Positions 26,687 through 34,708 of a stretch of DNA of 64,000 bases are shown piece by piece. Position numbers and translations under genes: made by a program. Source of the stretch: Legionella bononiensis (GTDB lineage: Bacteria > Pseudomonadota > Gammaproteobacteria > Legionellales > Legionellaceae); assembly GCF_016786215.1 (NCBI RefSeq), contig NZ_JADOBG010000022.1, positions 620,001-684,000 of the forward strand, written 5' to 3'. The notes beneath the pieces are model-generated. The model ran no database searches and was not told the origin of the DNA. It saw nothing but the letters and a program-made list of their open reading frames with translations. Within the stretch, counting starts at the first letter, position 1. Each line of letters begins with the position of its first letter.

Positions 26687-27535
26687 ATGAATTATGATCG
26701 TCAATTAAAAAAAGCAATCGATTTTATTGGTAAGCATCTTGACGACAAACTCTCATTAGATCAACTAAGCGATATTGCATGCTTTTCAAAATATCATTTT
26801 CATCGCTTATTTACGGCTTTTACTGGAATTTCTTTGCAACACTATATTCGTTGGCTGCGTCTAAAAAGAGCGGCTCACCAATTAATTGTTAATAAAGAGA
26901 CGTCCATTATTGAAATTGCAATCAATGCGGGGTTCGAATCTCATGAATCGTTTACACGAGCATTTAAACAAGCGTGCAATCTAAACCCAAGTGAGTTTAG
27001 AGCTCAATCAAGCTGGCATGCCTGGGAACAACCTCCGTATTGTATGCCTAAACAAGGTAACATGATCATGAATGTAACGATTAAGAATATACAAGCAAGA
27101 CGTTTAGCCGTATTAGAACATAAAGGAGATCCTCGAAAAGTAGGTGACAGTGTTAATCAATTAATTAGTTGGGCTAAAACTCAAATTATGAGCCTAAAAC
27201 CTAAAGCAGGAGAGGCTTTTGGATTTGGATATGATGATCCTCAAACGACACTGCCAGAAGAATTTCGTTTTGATCTTGGCATTACTGTACCTGAGCAACT
27301 GAACATTGAAGGAAAATTAATTGAAAAACGATTACCTGCTGGTCGATACGCAGTAGCTGTACACAAAGGTTCCCGTAATAACATCAGTGATACTGTGTAT
27401 GGATTATACCGTGACTGGCTACCAACATCAGGTGAGGAGTTAGGGGATTTACCCTGCATTTTTTGTTATTACAATTTTGATCATGAAGTTGCTGACACAG
27501 AATTAATAACAGAGTGCTGGTTATTGTTAAAATAA
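26687..27535 (+). CDS. AraC-family regulator with GyrI-like effector domain
   Basis: A 282-residue regulator. The N-terminal double helix-turn-helix (about 1-105) shows LDQLSDIACFSKYHFHRLF and IIEIAINAGFESHESFTRAF, then PSEFR. The C-terminal half (about 125-282) is a GyrI/SbmC-like small-molecule-binding domain, the Rob/MarA-like arrangement. I chose ATG 26687, with GAGTGAG six bases upstream, over a TTG 15 bases earlier. Targets are unknown; such proteins often control multidrug or stress responses. No partner gene is adjacent. Confidence 0.88.
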   Translation: MNYDRQLKKAIDFIGKHLDDKLSLDQLSDIACFSKYHFHRLFTAFTGISLQHYIRWLRLKRAAHQLIVNKETSIIEIAINAGFESHESFTRAFKQACNLNPSEFRAQSSWHAWEQPPYCMPKQGNMIMNVTIKNIQARRLAVLEHKGDPRKVGDSVNQLISWAKTQIMSLKPKAGEAFGFGYDDPQTTLPEEFRFDLGITVPEQLNIEGKLIEKRLPAGRYAVAVHKGSRNNISDTVYGLYRDWLPTSGEELGDLPCIFCYYNFDHEVADTELITECWLLLK

Positions 27536-27562
27536 TTCACCCTATGAGGCATATTAAAGCTT

Positions 27563-27618
27563 GGGTCAGATCGTTCCTTTAGTGTTTCATATTAAAAAAC
27601 AAAGGATCGATCTGACTC
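27563..27618. repeat. 18-bp stem hairpin, solo REP-like element
   Basis: GGGTCAGATCGTTCCTTT (27563-27580) pairs with AAAGGATCGATCTGACTC (27601-27618) with few mismatches around a 20-base loop. Similar 'GGGTCAGATCGATCC' hairpins accompany Y1-type transposases in other gammaproteobacteria (from memory). No transposase of that kind is adjacent. Confidence 0.6.
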
Positions 27619-27766
27619 TAATTCCTTGTATATAGGTGCACAATATTCAACCCGGAGTCCACGTTTTAATGTGATCACTGAACTTATCGATCTACAACTA
27701 CTTTTCTTTTACTACAAATCACGTTAATGTGCACTTTCATTAAAAATTCATACAAGGATGAAAACT

Positions 27767-27997
27767 ATGGCATACAATCAAACATTTTTTAATGAATGCA
27801 TGGAAGCTCACAGAGGCCAAGCACCTGGATACAGCATGATCTGCTTAGGAGAAGACGCCTTAATGATGACAATGGATTTGATGAAATATTACACTATAGC
27901 AGCAGCTCTTTTGGTCTTTATTCACTATATCATCACTAACGCTAAAAACACGCCAAACCCCGAGGAAGAGAATACCCGATTACATACTTTAGATTAA
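27767..27997 (+). CDS. Small hypothetical membrane protein
   Basis: A 76-residue protein with one membrane helix (MKYYTIAAALLVFIHYIIT, about 40-60), preceded by a short segment containing two cysteines and followed by a charged tail. ATG 27767 has AAGGATG six bases upstream, so I prefer it to ATG 27758. Function unknown. Confidence 0.5.
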   Translation: MAYNQTFFNECMEAHRGQAPGYSMICLGEDALMMTMDLMKYYTIAAALLVFIHYIITNAKNTPNPEEENTRLHTLD

Positions 27998-28317
27998 AAA
28001 TCCAAACATTACTCAACCAAAGCGTGAGGTGGTTACTTTAAAACCGGATTAAGCCCCCAAGCGTAGCCTGCATTAGCCACAGGCGTAATGCAGGGAAATT
28101 GGGGACATGATCGAGTTCAAAGAGAGTTTGGAGAATGAATGCAGAATGTAAACCTGGGATACGGCCCTTTGGGCCTACTCCCAGGCTACACCTGCACATT
28201 CGTGTGACACCAATATTAGCGGATACCTATCTTTATTGAACCAGGTATACACTAATAAATGATCATGGTACATTCTAAAATTGAATAGTTCCGCGATAAA
28301 ATGGGTCAGGTGACTGA
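27998..28317. other. Gene-free region holding two palindromic repeats
   Basis: At 28051-28106 a compound palindrome has outer CCCCAA/TTGGGG and inner CCTGCATTA/TAATGCAGG arms, with GCGTAGCC at the head. At 28153-28184 CCTGGGA-N3-GGCCC pairs with GGGCC-N3-TCCCAGG. Both look like variants of the GTAGCC-headed REP family found elsewhere here. No gene seen. Confidence 0.6.
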
Positions 28318-29661
28318 ATGGAACAGGTCAATTCCAAGGATTTTAAAATTACGTCCCTGTATTCATCACTAATCAAACTTAAAACAACCCCACAAAAAGT
28401 GGCTTTATTTGGGGTGATTTTATTCATTTATTGCATGCTTTTTTATTACATGAGAGCGCTGCAATTAAGGCTGGATTTTTATTCATTTTATGCGTCAGCT
28501 CTTGCATATCTTGAGGGACTTGTTCCTTATAAAACTATCGTAGCTTCATTTTTACCTAATCCGGTAGTGGTACCTGAAAATTTGAATCCCCCCTTTTTTT
28601 TGCAATTAATATCTCCATTAGCACGATTCAATATTAAAACCGCGTCATCACTTTGGTTTGGCATTTCGCTTATTTCTGGTATCTGGGGAGCTTTACTGAG
28701 TTTACATCTGATTTCCCCAGCAACTTACTTTAAACACCATTGGCTTACTTATCTCTTTATCTATTTAGCCATGTATTCAACCCTTATGAATACGAGCTAC
28801 AACCAAATTGGCGGTATTTTATTATTTTTTGTTTCTGTAGGTTATTATTTTTATCTTCAACAACGTGATTATTGGGCAGGATTTTTGTGGGGAATTATTA
28901 TTGCTATAAAATTATTCCCGGCCTTGCTTTTTATTTTTGCTTTTAGTCAAAAACGCTACACGTTAATTGCAGTGATGTTGCTCACTGTTCTTCTTGCATG
29001 TCTTTGGCCGTTGTTAGCCAGGGGGCCGGAAATTTATGCACTCTATTTTAAAATGATTTTGAATATCCCGTGGCAAGGAGGTAATTGGAATGCCTCTATT
29101 TCTGGCTTTCTTTTTCGTTTGTTTACTCTTGAGTACGCGCACCAGCATTTATTCCTTATAAAAATCATTTATCTTTGTGTTTCTCTGGTTTTATTAGCTT
29201 GGTATATAAAGAAAATAAATTTTTTTCGCGACAGATCAGAACATCATCGTGCATTTTGTTTGACTTTAACATTAATGATAATGATGAGTCCTATGGGTTG
29301 GCTTTACTATTTTTCGCTTTTGCTCATCCCTCTTACCTTCCTCTGGCTCACATTGAATCAGTACCCCAAAATTTCTTTGTTATGGATTATTTGTATCTTT
29401 TTGATTAATGCTCCTCTTCCCTACTTTTCATCTAATGATATGGATCCTTTTATATATAGAATAAGTCTTCACTCACTCTATTTTTATGGCGTACTGCTCA
29501 TGGTTTACTTGCTTGTACACTTTCCTGATCCGCCCAAAGATGAGGTGATGGGTGCTCAGAAAGAAACTGTCTACCCTGTGATTATAAGTACTTCTTTAGC
29601 ATTGGGGTTGTTTACTGTTTTATACAATCTGATAACCCACTGGTATAAGATTATTACCTGA
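28318..29661 (+). CDS. GT87-type membrane glycosyltransferase (DUF2029)
   Basis: A 447-residue polytopic membrane protein with about ten to twelve hydrophobic segments and the features of the GT87/DUF2029 (GT-C fold) family: an early acidic loop (LRLDFYSFYASALAYLEGLVPY, about 44-65), NPPFFLQLISPLAR, and GIIIAIKLFPALLF near residue 200. Such enzymes transfer sugars from polyprenyl-phosphate donors outside the inner membrane. The acceptor is unknown. No ribosome site is obvious; NUDIX follows 48 bases later and may be co-transcribed. Confidence 0.75.
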   Translation: MEQVNSKDFKITSLYSSLIKLKTTPQKVALFGVILFIYCMLFYYMRALQLRLDFYSFYASALAYLEGLVPYKTIVASFLPNPVVVPENLNPPFFLQLISPLARFNIKTASSLWFGISLISGIWGALLSLHLISPATYFKHHWLTYLFIYLAMYSTLMNTSYNQIGGILLFFVSVGYYFYLQQRDYWAGFLWGIIIAIKLFPALLFIFAFSQKRYTLIAVMLLTVLLACLWPLLARGPEIYALYFKMILNIPWQGGNWNASISGFLFRLFTLEYAHQHLFLIKIIYLCVSLVLLAWYIKKINFFRDRSEHHRAFCLTLTLMIMMSPMGWLYYFSLLLIPLTFLWLTLNQYPKISLLWIICIFLINAPLPYFSSNDMDPFIYRISLHSLYFYGVLLMVYLLVHFPDPPKDEVMGAQKETVYPVIISTSLALGLFTVLYNLITHWYKIIT

Positions 29662-29709
29662 AGTTCATTTGGAGTACTATAAATTAATTTAATATAAAGA
29701 GTTGCCTAC

Positions 29710-30174
29710 ATGAACATTACCCCACTGTATCAAATAGCGACACGCGTTCTGCGCAGATACCAATCTTTTCTTGGTATCTCTACGTTAGGTGCTCGAGCTA
29801 TTATTCTCAATGAAAATAATCAGGTATTGTTAGTACAACATACCTATCAACCTCATTGGTATATTCCAGGTGGTGGTGTAAAGAAAGGGGAATCAACCAA
29901 AGCAGCTCTTTTAAGAGAATTAAAAGAAGAAGTTGGATTGACCCTTTTAGAAGAACCGATACTGTTCGGTATTTATCATCGCTACCAGTTAAAAGTTAAC
30001 GATTATCCCGTGGTATACGTGGTTAAAAAATTTTCCCTGACTGAAACCTACTCTCGAGAAATTGAGAACACTGGCTGGTTTGATTATACGGCTCTGCCTG
30101 AAACGACAAGCCCAGGAACAAAACGTAGACTAAGCGAATACTTTACCAATCAAACGCCCTCTGAAACATGGTAA
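29710..30174 (+). CDS. NUDIX hydrolase
   Basis: A 154-residue NUDIX protein with a complete signature GX5EX7REUXEEXGU: the Gly-Gly-Gly-Val start, GESTKAALLRELKEEVGL (about 55-77). It hydrolyses a nucleoside diphosphate linked to another moiety; the substrate is not predictable. It follows the GT87 gene closely on the same strand, which might hint at a nucleotide-sugar or related substrate, but this is only positional. Confidence 0.9.
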   Translation: MNITPLYQIATRVLRRYQSFLGISTLGARAIILNENNQVLLVQHTYQPHWYIPGGGVKKGESTKAALLRELKEEVGLTLLEEPILFGIYHRYQLKVNDYPVVYVVKKFSLTETYSREIENTGWFDYTALPETTSPGTKRRLSEYFTNQTPSETW

Positions 30175-30189
30175 ATGATGAAGCGAGAA

Positions 30190-30330
30190 GCCCATATTAA
30201 ACGAAGTCGTAATACGTGTTTCTCTCTGATTTTGATATCTAACTCCAGTTAATTTTATTCTTTGGTTTTTAGTAAAAATTGGTATGTATCTGAGGCTATT
30301 CCCGTATTACGACTTCGTCTAATACGGGAT
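30190..30330. repeat. REP family 2, inverted pair
   Basis: Two palindromic units face each other: CATATTAAACGAAGTCGTAA near 30192-30215 and CCCGTATTACGACTTCGTCT near 30301-30328. They belong to the same family as 39328-39411 and 52906-53073 (core CGTATTACGACTTCGTCTAA), forming BIME-like pairs. Confidence 0.75.
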
Positions 30331-30338
30331 ACGATTAC

Positions 30339-30818
30339 CTAAAGACTCGGAGATGGGGTTTCATCCGGTTCGCTACAGATTCCAGCAGCTTGCAATCCAC
30401 TTGATATTCCTCGAGAAAACAGTGCAAGCACGGATAAAGGTAAAACCAAAACATCGATGATCAGCTGAGTCAAATCTTTAATAAGAAAATCTGCGATATC
30501 TAAAAAAAACGATGCGCCACGCTCATCGCCACATAACTTATTAATTTTACCTAAGGCAGCACATGCAAGAGATAAACCGCCAAAAACACCAGTCACACCC
30601 AGCATTACAGCGGGGTTTAATACCATCATTGCGATTGCTGAAATGGGCATAACTACGTGACGCGCACAAAAAATAAATTCTTCTTTAGATTCATAAGGTT
30701 GAAAGAACATTTGCCCTACAGGACGAGGCTTACGCCAAATGATCTCATCACTACTAAAATTATTTCTAATTACTTTTGCTGAACCCGTTAGATAACTTAT
30801 TGTTAATTCTGAAGCCAT
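30339..30818 (-). CDS. Hypothetical membrane protein
   Basis: A 159-residue protein with a hydrophilic N-terminus of about 55 residues and hydrophobic stretches near 56-90 (PISAIAMMVLNPAVMLG, then VFGGLSLACAAL) and 118-140. It ends in a short polar tail. AAAGGA precedes the ATG and a TATAAT lies further upstream. Its build resembles the 162-residue protein at 57.1 kb (polar N-terminus, Ala/Leu-rich membrane hairpins), but I see no clear sequence similarity. Function unknown. Confidence 0.6.
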   Translation of the reverse strand: MASELTISYLTGSAKVIRNNFSSDEIIWRKPRPVGQMFFQPYESKEEFIFCARHVVMPISAIAMMVLNPAVMLGVTGVFGGLSLACAALGKINKLCGDERGASFFLDIADFLIKDLTQLIIDVLVLPLSVLALFSRGISSGLQAAGICSEPDETPSPSL

Positions 30819-31040
30819 TACTATCCTTTAAATTAATATAATAAAATTAATTCACAATTATATCTTGGATCAAAAAAAATACAATGTGAAATTTTTTTAT
30901 TAGCTCTAAACACTTAGCCCATTGTGCTCGTGGCAATGTAGCGACCCGAAAAATGATAAACAACTTATTTGTAAATATATAAAAATTGAACTGGTACTTG
31001 TTTTATGCTGGAATAGAAATAAGCAAAAATAGGGCAATGG

Positions 31041-32642
31041 ATGGCTGTCGATATGCAAACAGGGAGTGATGTTCTTAAAAAGTTTATAAGCACTTTTGAA
31101 ATTGATTATGTTTTTGGTAATCCCGGCACTACAGAATTGGGATTTCTGGAAGCGATTCAACAATGCGAAAATGCTACTTATTTTCTGACATTGCAAGAAT
31201 CCAGTACCGTTGGTATTGCAGCAGGCTATGCCATGATTACCAGGAAGCCAGCTGTAGTTAATTTACATAATTATGTTGGATTAGCGAATGCACTATGCAA
31301 TCTATATAATGCATCCAAATCAGGAATTCCTTTACTCGTAATTGCAGGGCAACATGAGCGCCCTTATCTGATACACGATCCAGTAATGTCCGGGGATTTA
31401 ACTACCCTAGCTCAGACCGCTGTGAAATATGCTTATGAGGTTACTGCAGCTAATGATCTGGCTGTTGCATTACAACGTTGCTATGCTCAAGCAACTTTAC
31501 CTGCCCCAGGCCCCGTTCTCCTGTCCATTCCTATGGATGTTTGGCAAGAAAAAGTTGATGAAATCGCCATAAAAAAAACAAAATTCTTACATTCCTGTGC
31601 CAACACTGAAATTGATGACTTGTGTGACGTATTAATCAATACACAAAAAGGAAAACTTGCATTTATAGCTGATTATGAAACAGGAGCTTCAAACAGTATT
31701 AACTTGCTACACCTCATTGCAGATAAGTTAGGTGCTGATGTTTATGCGGCTCCATATCATGTCCGTGAAGTAATTAATCCATTAAGTTTAAATTATAAAG
31801 GCCGATTGCCGGATAAATCTGGAGAAGTTCATGATCTATTGATGCAGTATAATACGGTTGTGCTATTAGGAGAAAAAATTAAAGGGTATCTCTACACGGG
31901 TAAGGCATCCATTCCACAGAATATTCATTTCATACATCTTTGCGGATCATCACAACATCTTGCTTTCGATTATCCATGTGATCTGGCCATTCTTGGTGAT
32001 CTGGAGGCAACCTTAACTGCCATTAGTAAACGTTTACACATTAATAATACAACCATCCAACTTAAACCCATTGCTAACATTAAAGAATTAGAAAAAAAAT
32101 ACAAACATCATCAATTGCATTATTTGATTTTTGCACTTTTAAATAAAGTCGATCGCTCTATTCATCTGATAACGGAAGGCTCATCAGAGGATTGTACGGT
32201 GCAAGATATTGCTTCAACACTTGGATTTGTTAACAATAATTTTTCACCCAGAGGAGGAGGTCTTGGCTGGGCTATGCCATTAGCAACAGGTATTTCTCTA
32301 GCTACGAAACGTCATTCAATTTGTTTTGTGGGCGATGGTGGAAGCATGTATGCTATTCATTCGATTTGGTCTGCAGCTAAATATAATATTCCGGTGATTT
32401 TCATTTGTTTTATTAATAGAGAATATAGAGTATTAAAAACTGACTTTTCTCAAAAGAAAGCATCCAGAGAGAAACCATTTTTATCTTTGGATTTGAATCA
32501 TCCACCAATCGATGTTCAGCAAATTGCTCTGTCGTTTGGAGCGCAGCTCAAAGAAATACAATCAATCGAAGATATAGGACCAGTGCTCAACAGCTGCTTT
32601 TCTTTTCAAGGTCCAACGTTTATTGCCTTATATCATCAATAA
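31041..32642 (+). CDS. Thiamine-diphosphate enzyme, benzoylformate decarboxylase-like
   Basis: A 533-residue ThDP-dependent enzyme. The N-terminal PYR domain has VFGNPGTTELGFLEAIQQ and the catalytic Glu in LQESSTVGIAAGYA. A central domain follows, and the C-terminal PP domain carries the ThDP motif GDGGSMYAIHSIWSAAKYN with the closing Asn in FINREYRVLK. Overall it resembles MdlC (benzoylformate decarboxylase), which splits 2-oxo acids to aldehydes and CO2, but the substrate could be another aromatic or branched oxo acid. It stands alone, with no mandelate-pathway genes nearby. Confidence 0.82.
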   Translation: MAVDMQTGSDVLKKFISTFEIDYVFGNPGTTELGFLEAIQQCENATYFLTLQESSTVGIAAGYAMITRKPAVVNLHNYVGLANALCNLYNASKSGIPLLVIAGQHERPYLIHDPVMSGDLTTLAQTAVKYAYEVTAANDLAVALQRCYAQATLPAPGPVLLSIPMDVWQEKVDEIAIKKTKFLHSCANTEIDDLCDVLINTQKGKLAFIADYETGASNSINLLHLIADKLGADVYAAPYHVREVINPLSLNYKGRLPDKSGEVHDLLMQYNTVVLLGEKIKGYLYTGKASIPQNIHFIHLCGSSQHLAFDYPCDLAILGDLEATLTAISKRLHINNTTIQLKPIANIKELEKKYKHHQLHYLIFALLNKVDRSIHLITEGSSEDCTVQDIASTLGFVNNNFSPRGGGLGWAMPLATGISLATKRHSICFVGDGGSMYAIHSIWSAAKYNIPVIFICFINREYRVLKTDFSQKKASREKPFLSLDLNHPPIDVQQIALSFGAQLKEIQSIEDIGPVLNSCFSFQGPTFIALYHQ

Positions 32643-32680
32643 AATAAAACAAAGCTATTCATAAATCGTTGTGGTACCGT

Positions 32681-33823
32681 TTAGCGGTTTTGGGGAGTTG
32701 AAGAAAGAGAGGTATCTTCAACAGGAGCATTATCAGGGTTCGTTTCCTTTATTGCGGTTAATTGTTCCTTTATCATTTTTGTATAGAAACCCGTATTGGA
32801 ACTTTTTACTACTGGATGTTCCGCATCCAGGCCTCTTGATTGCTTGTCACTTAATCCGGTCAAGCTGCTCACTGGCTGGGCATGAAAGATACAACCCCCG
32901 TTTGCATTTTTATCATAAGCCGTCCACTGCATTTGGGTAGGAGGTATCAGGTATTCAAGTTCATCCGGTTTTTTTGAAATACTCGATATGTATTTCCCAA
33001 CGACATTAGAATATACAATGCCGGTCATAACACCTATATCGATCCCCTCCTGGGTCATTGCCCTCATAAATTCTGAATCGATCTTATCATGTGAAGTACT
33101 GATGAACGCCATCTCTTGTGTCACCTGACCACCATTTTCTACTGCCTTCATTCGTTCCTCAATATAATCTTCGCTGAATTTTTCTTCTGATCTAAAAGTA
33201 TGCAACGGATGAGTTTCCGAAATCTGATTTAGGCCACTACTTACAAAAGCAATATGGCTCAACGTTTCACCCAGTTGCCTTGAGTCAAATGAAGATATTG
33301 GACCAGTCGATCCTCTTAATAGACTATTACAAGGGACATAAAATCCACCCGAATAGATATTAATAGCGCTCTTTTCCGACCAGTTTAAATGTTCAACTGC
33401 ATCAGGTTTTGACGATGCTTTTTCTCGTTCTATATAATCATTATTTGTAGGAATTCCATCAAGATCTGGCAGACCTGGTTTTTCCATTGATAATCCACTG
33501 GTAATAAACTTCTCATAATGTTCTGCTGTTTCTTTACTCAAAGACAAATGATTCATGTTAGCAAAACGTAATATCTCACTCATATCAAAAGTCTCATTTT
33601 GATAGGTTGCATACAGGATCTCATCTTTTACTTCAAACGTAACAGGGTCTTTGCCGTTTCCAGCTTGATGAGCAAGAAACGCGGAAACCAAGTGTTCAAA
33701 CGCATAGGTATAAGGATTTTTATTCAATGGACCATATTCAATATGTTCCTGCACAATACCAACATTAGTTAATTTTTTGATTAGCTCGGGATTCTGCTGG
33801 ACAAAGTCTTCTGATAAACCCAT
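32681..33823 (-). CDS. Probable R-S-E mono-ADP-ribosyltransferase, effector candidate
   Basis: A 380-residue protein. I prefer ATG 33823 over 33907 because a TATAAT (33854-33859) lies inside the longer frame. Motifs in order: CNSLLRGSTGP with Arg170, MAFISTSHDK with Ser242-Thr-Ser244, and PDELEYLIPPTQMQW with Glu288-x-Glu290. This Arg...STS...ExE series with hydrophobic beta-strand context is the signature of arginine-type ADP-ribosyltransferases, as in the SidE ART domain and VIP2. No signal peptide or membrane helix; the tail is Ser/Thr/Pro/Asp-rich. Host-directed secretion and NAD use are inferred. I do not recognise a named homologue; Lart1-type effectors are worth comparing. Confidence 0.72.
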   Translation of the reverse strand: MGLSEDFVQQNPELIKKLTNVGIVQEHIEYGPLNKNPYTYAFEHLVSAFLAHQAGNGKDPVTFEVKDEILYATYQNETFDMSEILRFANMNHLSLSKETAEHYEKFITSGLSMEKPGLPDLDGIPTNNDYIEREKASSKPDAVEHLNWSEKSAINIYSGGFYVPCNSLLRGSTGPISSFDSRQLGETLSHIAFVSSGLNQISETHPLHTFRSEEKFSEDYIEERMKAVENGGQVTQEMAFISTSHDKIDSEFMRAMTQEGIDIGVMTGIVYSNVVGKYISSISKKPDELEYLIPPTQMQWTAYDKNANGGCIFHAQPVSSLTGLSDKQSRGLDAEHPVVKSSNTGFYTKMIKEQLTAIKETNPDNAPVEDTSLSSTPQNR

Positions 33824-33840
33824 AATTAGAACCAAAATAA

Positions 33841-33862
33841 GTCTATATGTAATATTATAGAC
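33841..33862 (-). promoter_or_regulatory. Palindrome spanning the -10 of the ADP-ribosyltransferase-like gene
   Basis: GTCTATA (33841-33847) and TATAGAC (33856-33862) form a perfect inverted repeat that contains the minus-strand TATAAT at 33854-33859. An operator overlapping the -10 would suit a repressor. The -35 region is weak. AT-rich palindromes can be chance. Confidence 0.4.
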
Positions 33863-33939
33863 CAAATGTGCGTGCGCAGATGCAGGGATCTTTAACCTGA
33901 TTTCCACGTGTACTTTATCAGCTCATATTTTTGCGGCTT

Positions 33940-34623
33940 CTAATGGACGAGAATATAGGGATGTTGTGCTTTATCGAGCCAATGAAGAATGGTTAACATA
34001 TGCTTTTTTTCCACAGCAATACATCCCGCGGTTGGCGAATTGGGTGAGCGCCACAAGTGCATGAAAATGGCGCTGCCTGCTCCCTTTTTTATTGGACTCA
34101 TATTGTAGTTTATGACAGCACCATAGGTATAAGGTTCAATGAACATCGACTCATAACTGTTTGCATCGGTTGCTCCAGACACCCAGGTGTTATAGCGTTT
34201 ATGATTAACATCATCGATGAATTTATCATCTGCTGTAATGTATTTATAATCCATTTTAAGTGCCAACGGCTGAGTTCCGAATGCCTCTCCTATCGGATAT
34301 AAACCTGCTGGTGTTTTTAAATCCCCCTCTTTCTTTGTTCCAAGCAAAGCCATCCCATTTTTTCCAATAACAGCGGGATAAGAAGAGGTAACCTTGGATT
34401 TCCATAGAGCCCCATGACGTTGGCATAGCGTCATTTTAGCCTTAATACCACCCAGTGACTTTACAACAATAATTTGTGATGAATGTGGTGCTATTTTTTT
34501 CACCTGTTTGGATGAACTAAGAATCTGACACGCATCATTGGTCCTATGCGCAGCTAATGAAACAGCGTTTGTTGACATCAATACAGCAAAAACCATTGAC
34601 GATACATAACATTTAAAGCTCAT
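33940..34623 (-). CDS. L,D-transpeptidase (YkuD family), exported
   Basis: A 227-residue protein with an N-terminal signal peptide (hydrophobic 8-24, AxA-like cleavage near residue 25). The YkuD catalytic motif is IFMHLWRSPNSPTAGCIAV, with His189 and nucleophile Cys201. A KTPAGLYPIGEAFG segment precedes it. Such enzymes form 3-3 cross-links in peptidoglycan or attach proteins to it. The usual SHGC is TAGC here, a common variant. It is divergent from an NlpC/P60-type gene, so the pair may act together on the cell wall. Confidence 0.88.
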   Translation of the reverse strand: MSFKCYVSSMVFAVLMSTNAVSLAAHRTNDACQILSSSKQVKKIAPHSSQIIVVKSLGGIKAKMTLCQRHGALWKSKVTSSYPAVIGKNGMALLGTKKEGDLKTPAGLYPIGEAFGTQPLALKMDYKYITADDKFIDDVNHKRYNTWVSGATDANSYESMFIEPYTYGAVINYNMSPIKKGAGSAIFMHLWRSPNSPTAGCIAVEKKHMLTILHWLDKAQHPYILVH

Positions 34624-34708
34624 TTACAATCACCCAAACTGGTTAATAAATTGACAGAATTGGCATTTATCGTTATCATGCGGCCCTTTTGTTGTAAAGT
34701 AAAGTCTT

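Noticed and set aside
30906..31196. 96-codon minus-strand frame at the start of the ThDP enzyme gene
   Set aside because: It is antisense to the conserved PYR domain and has no ribosome site.
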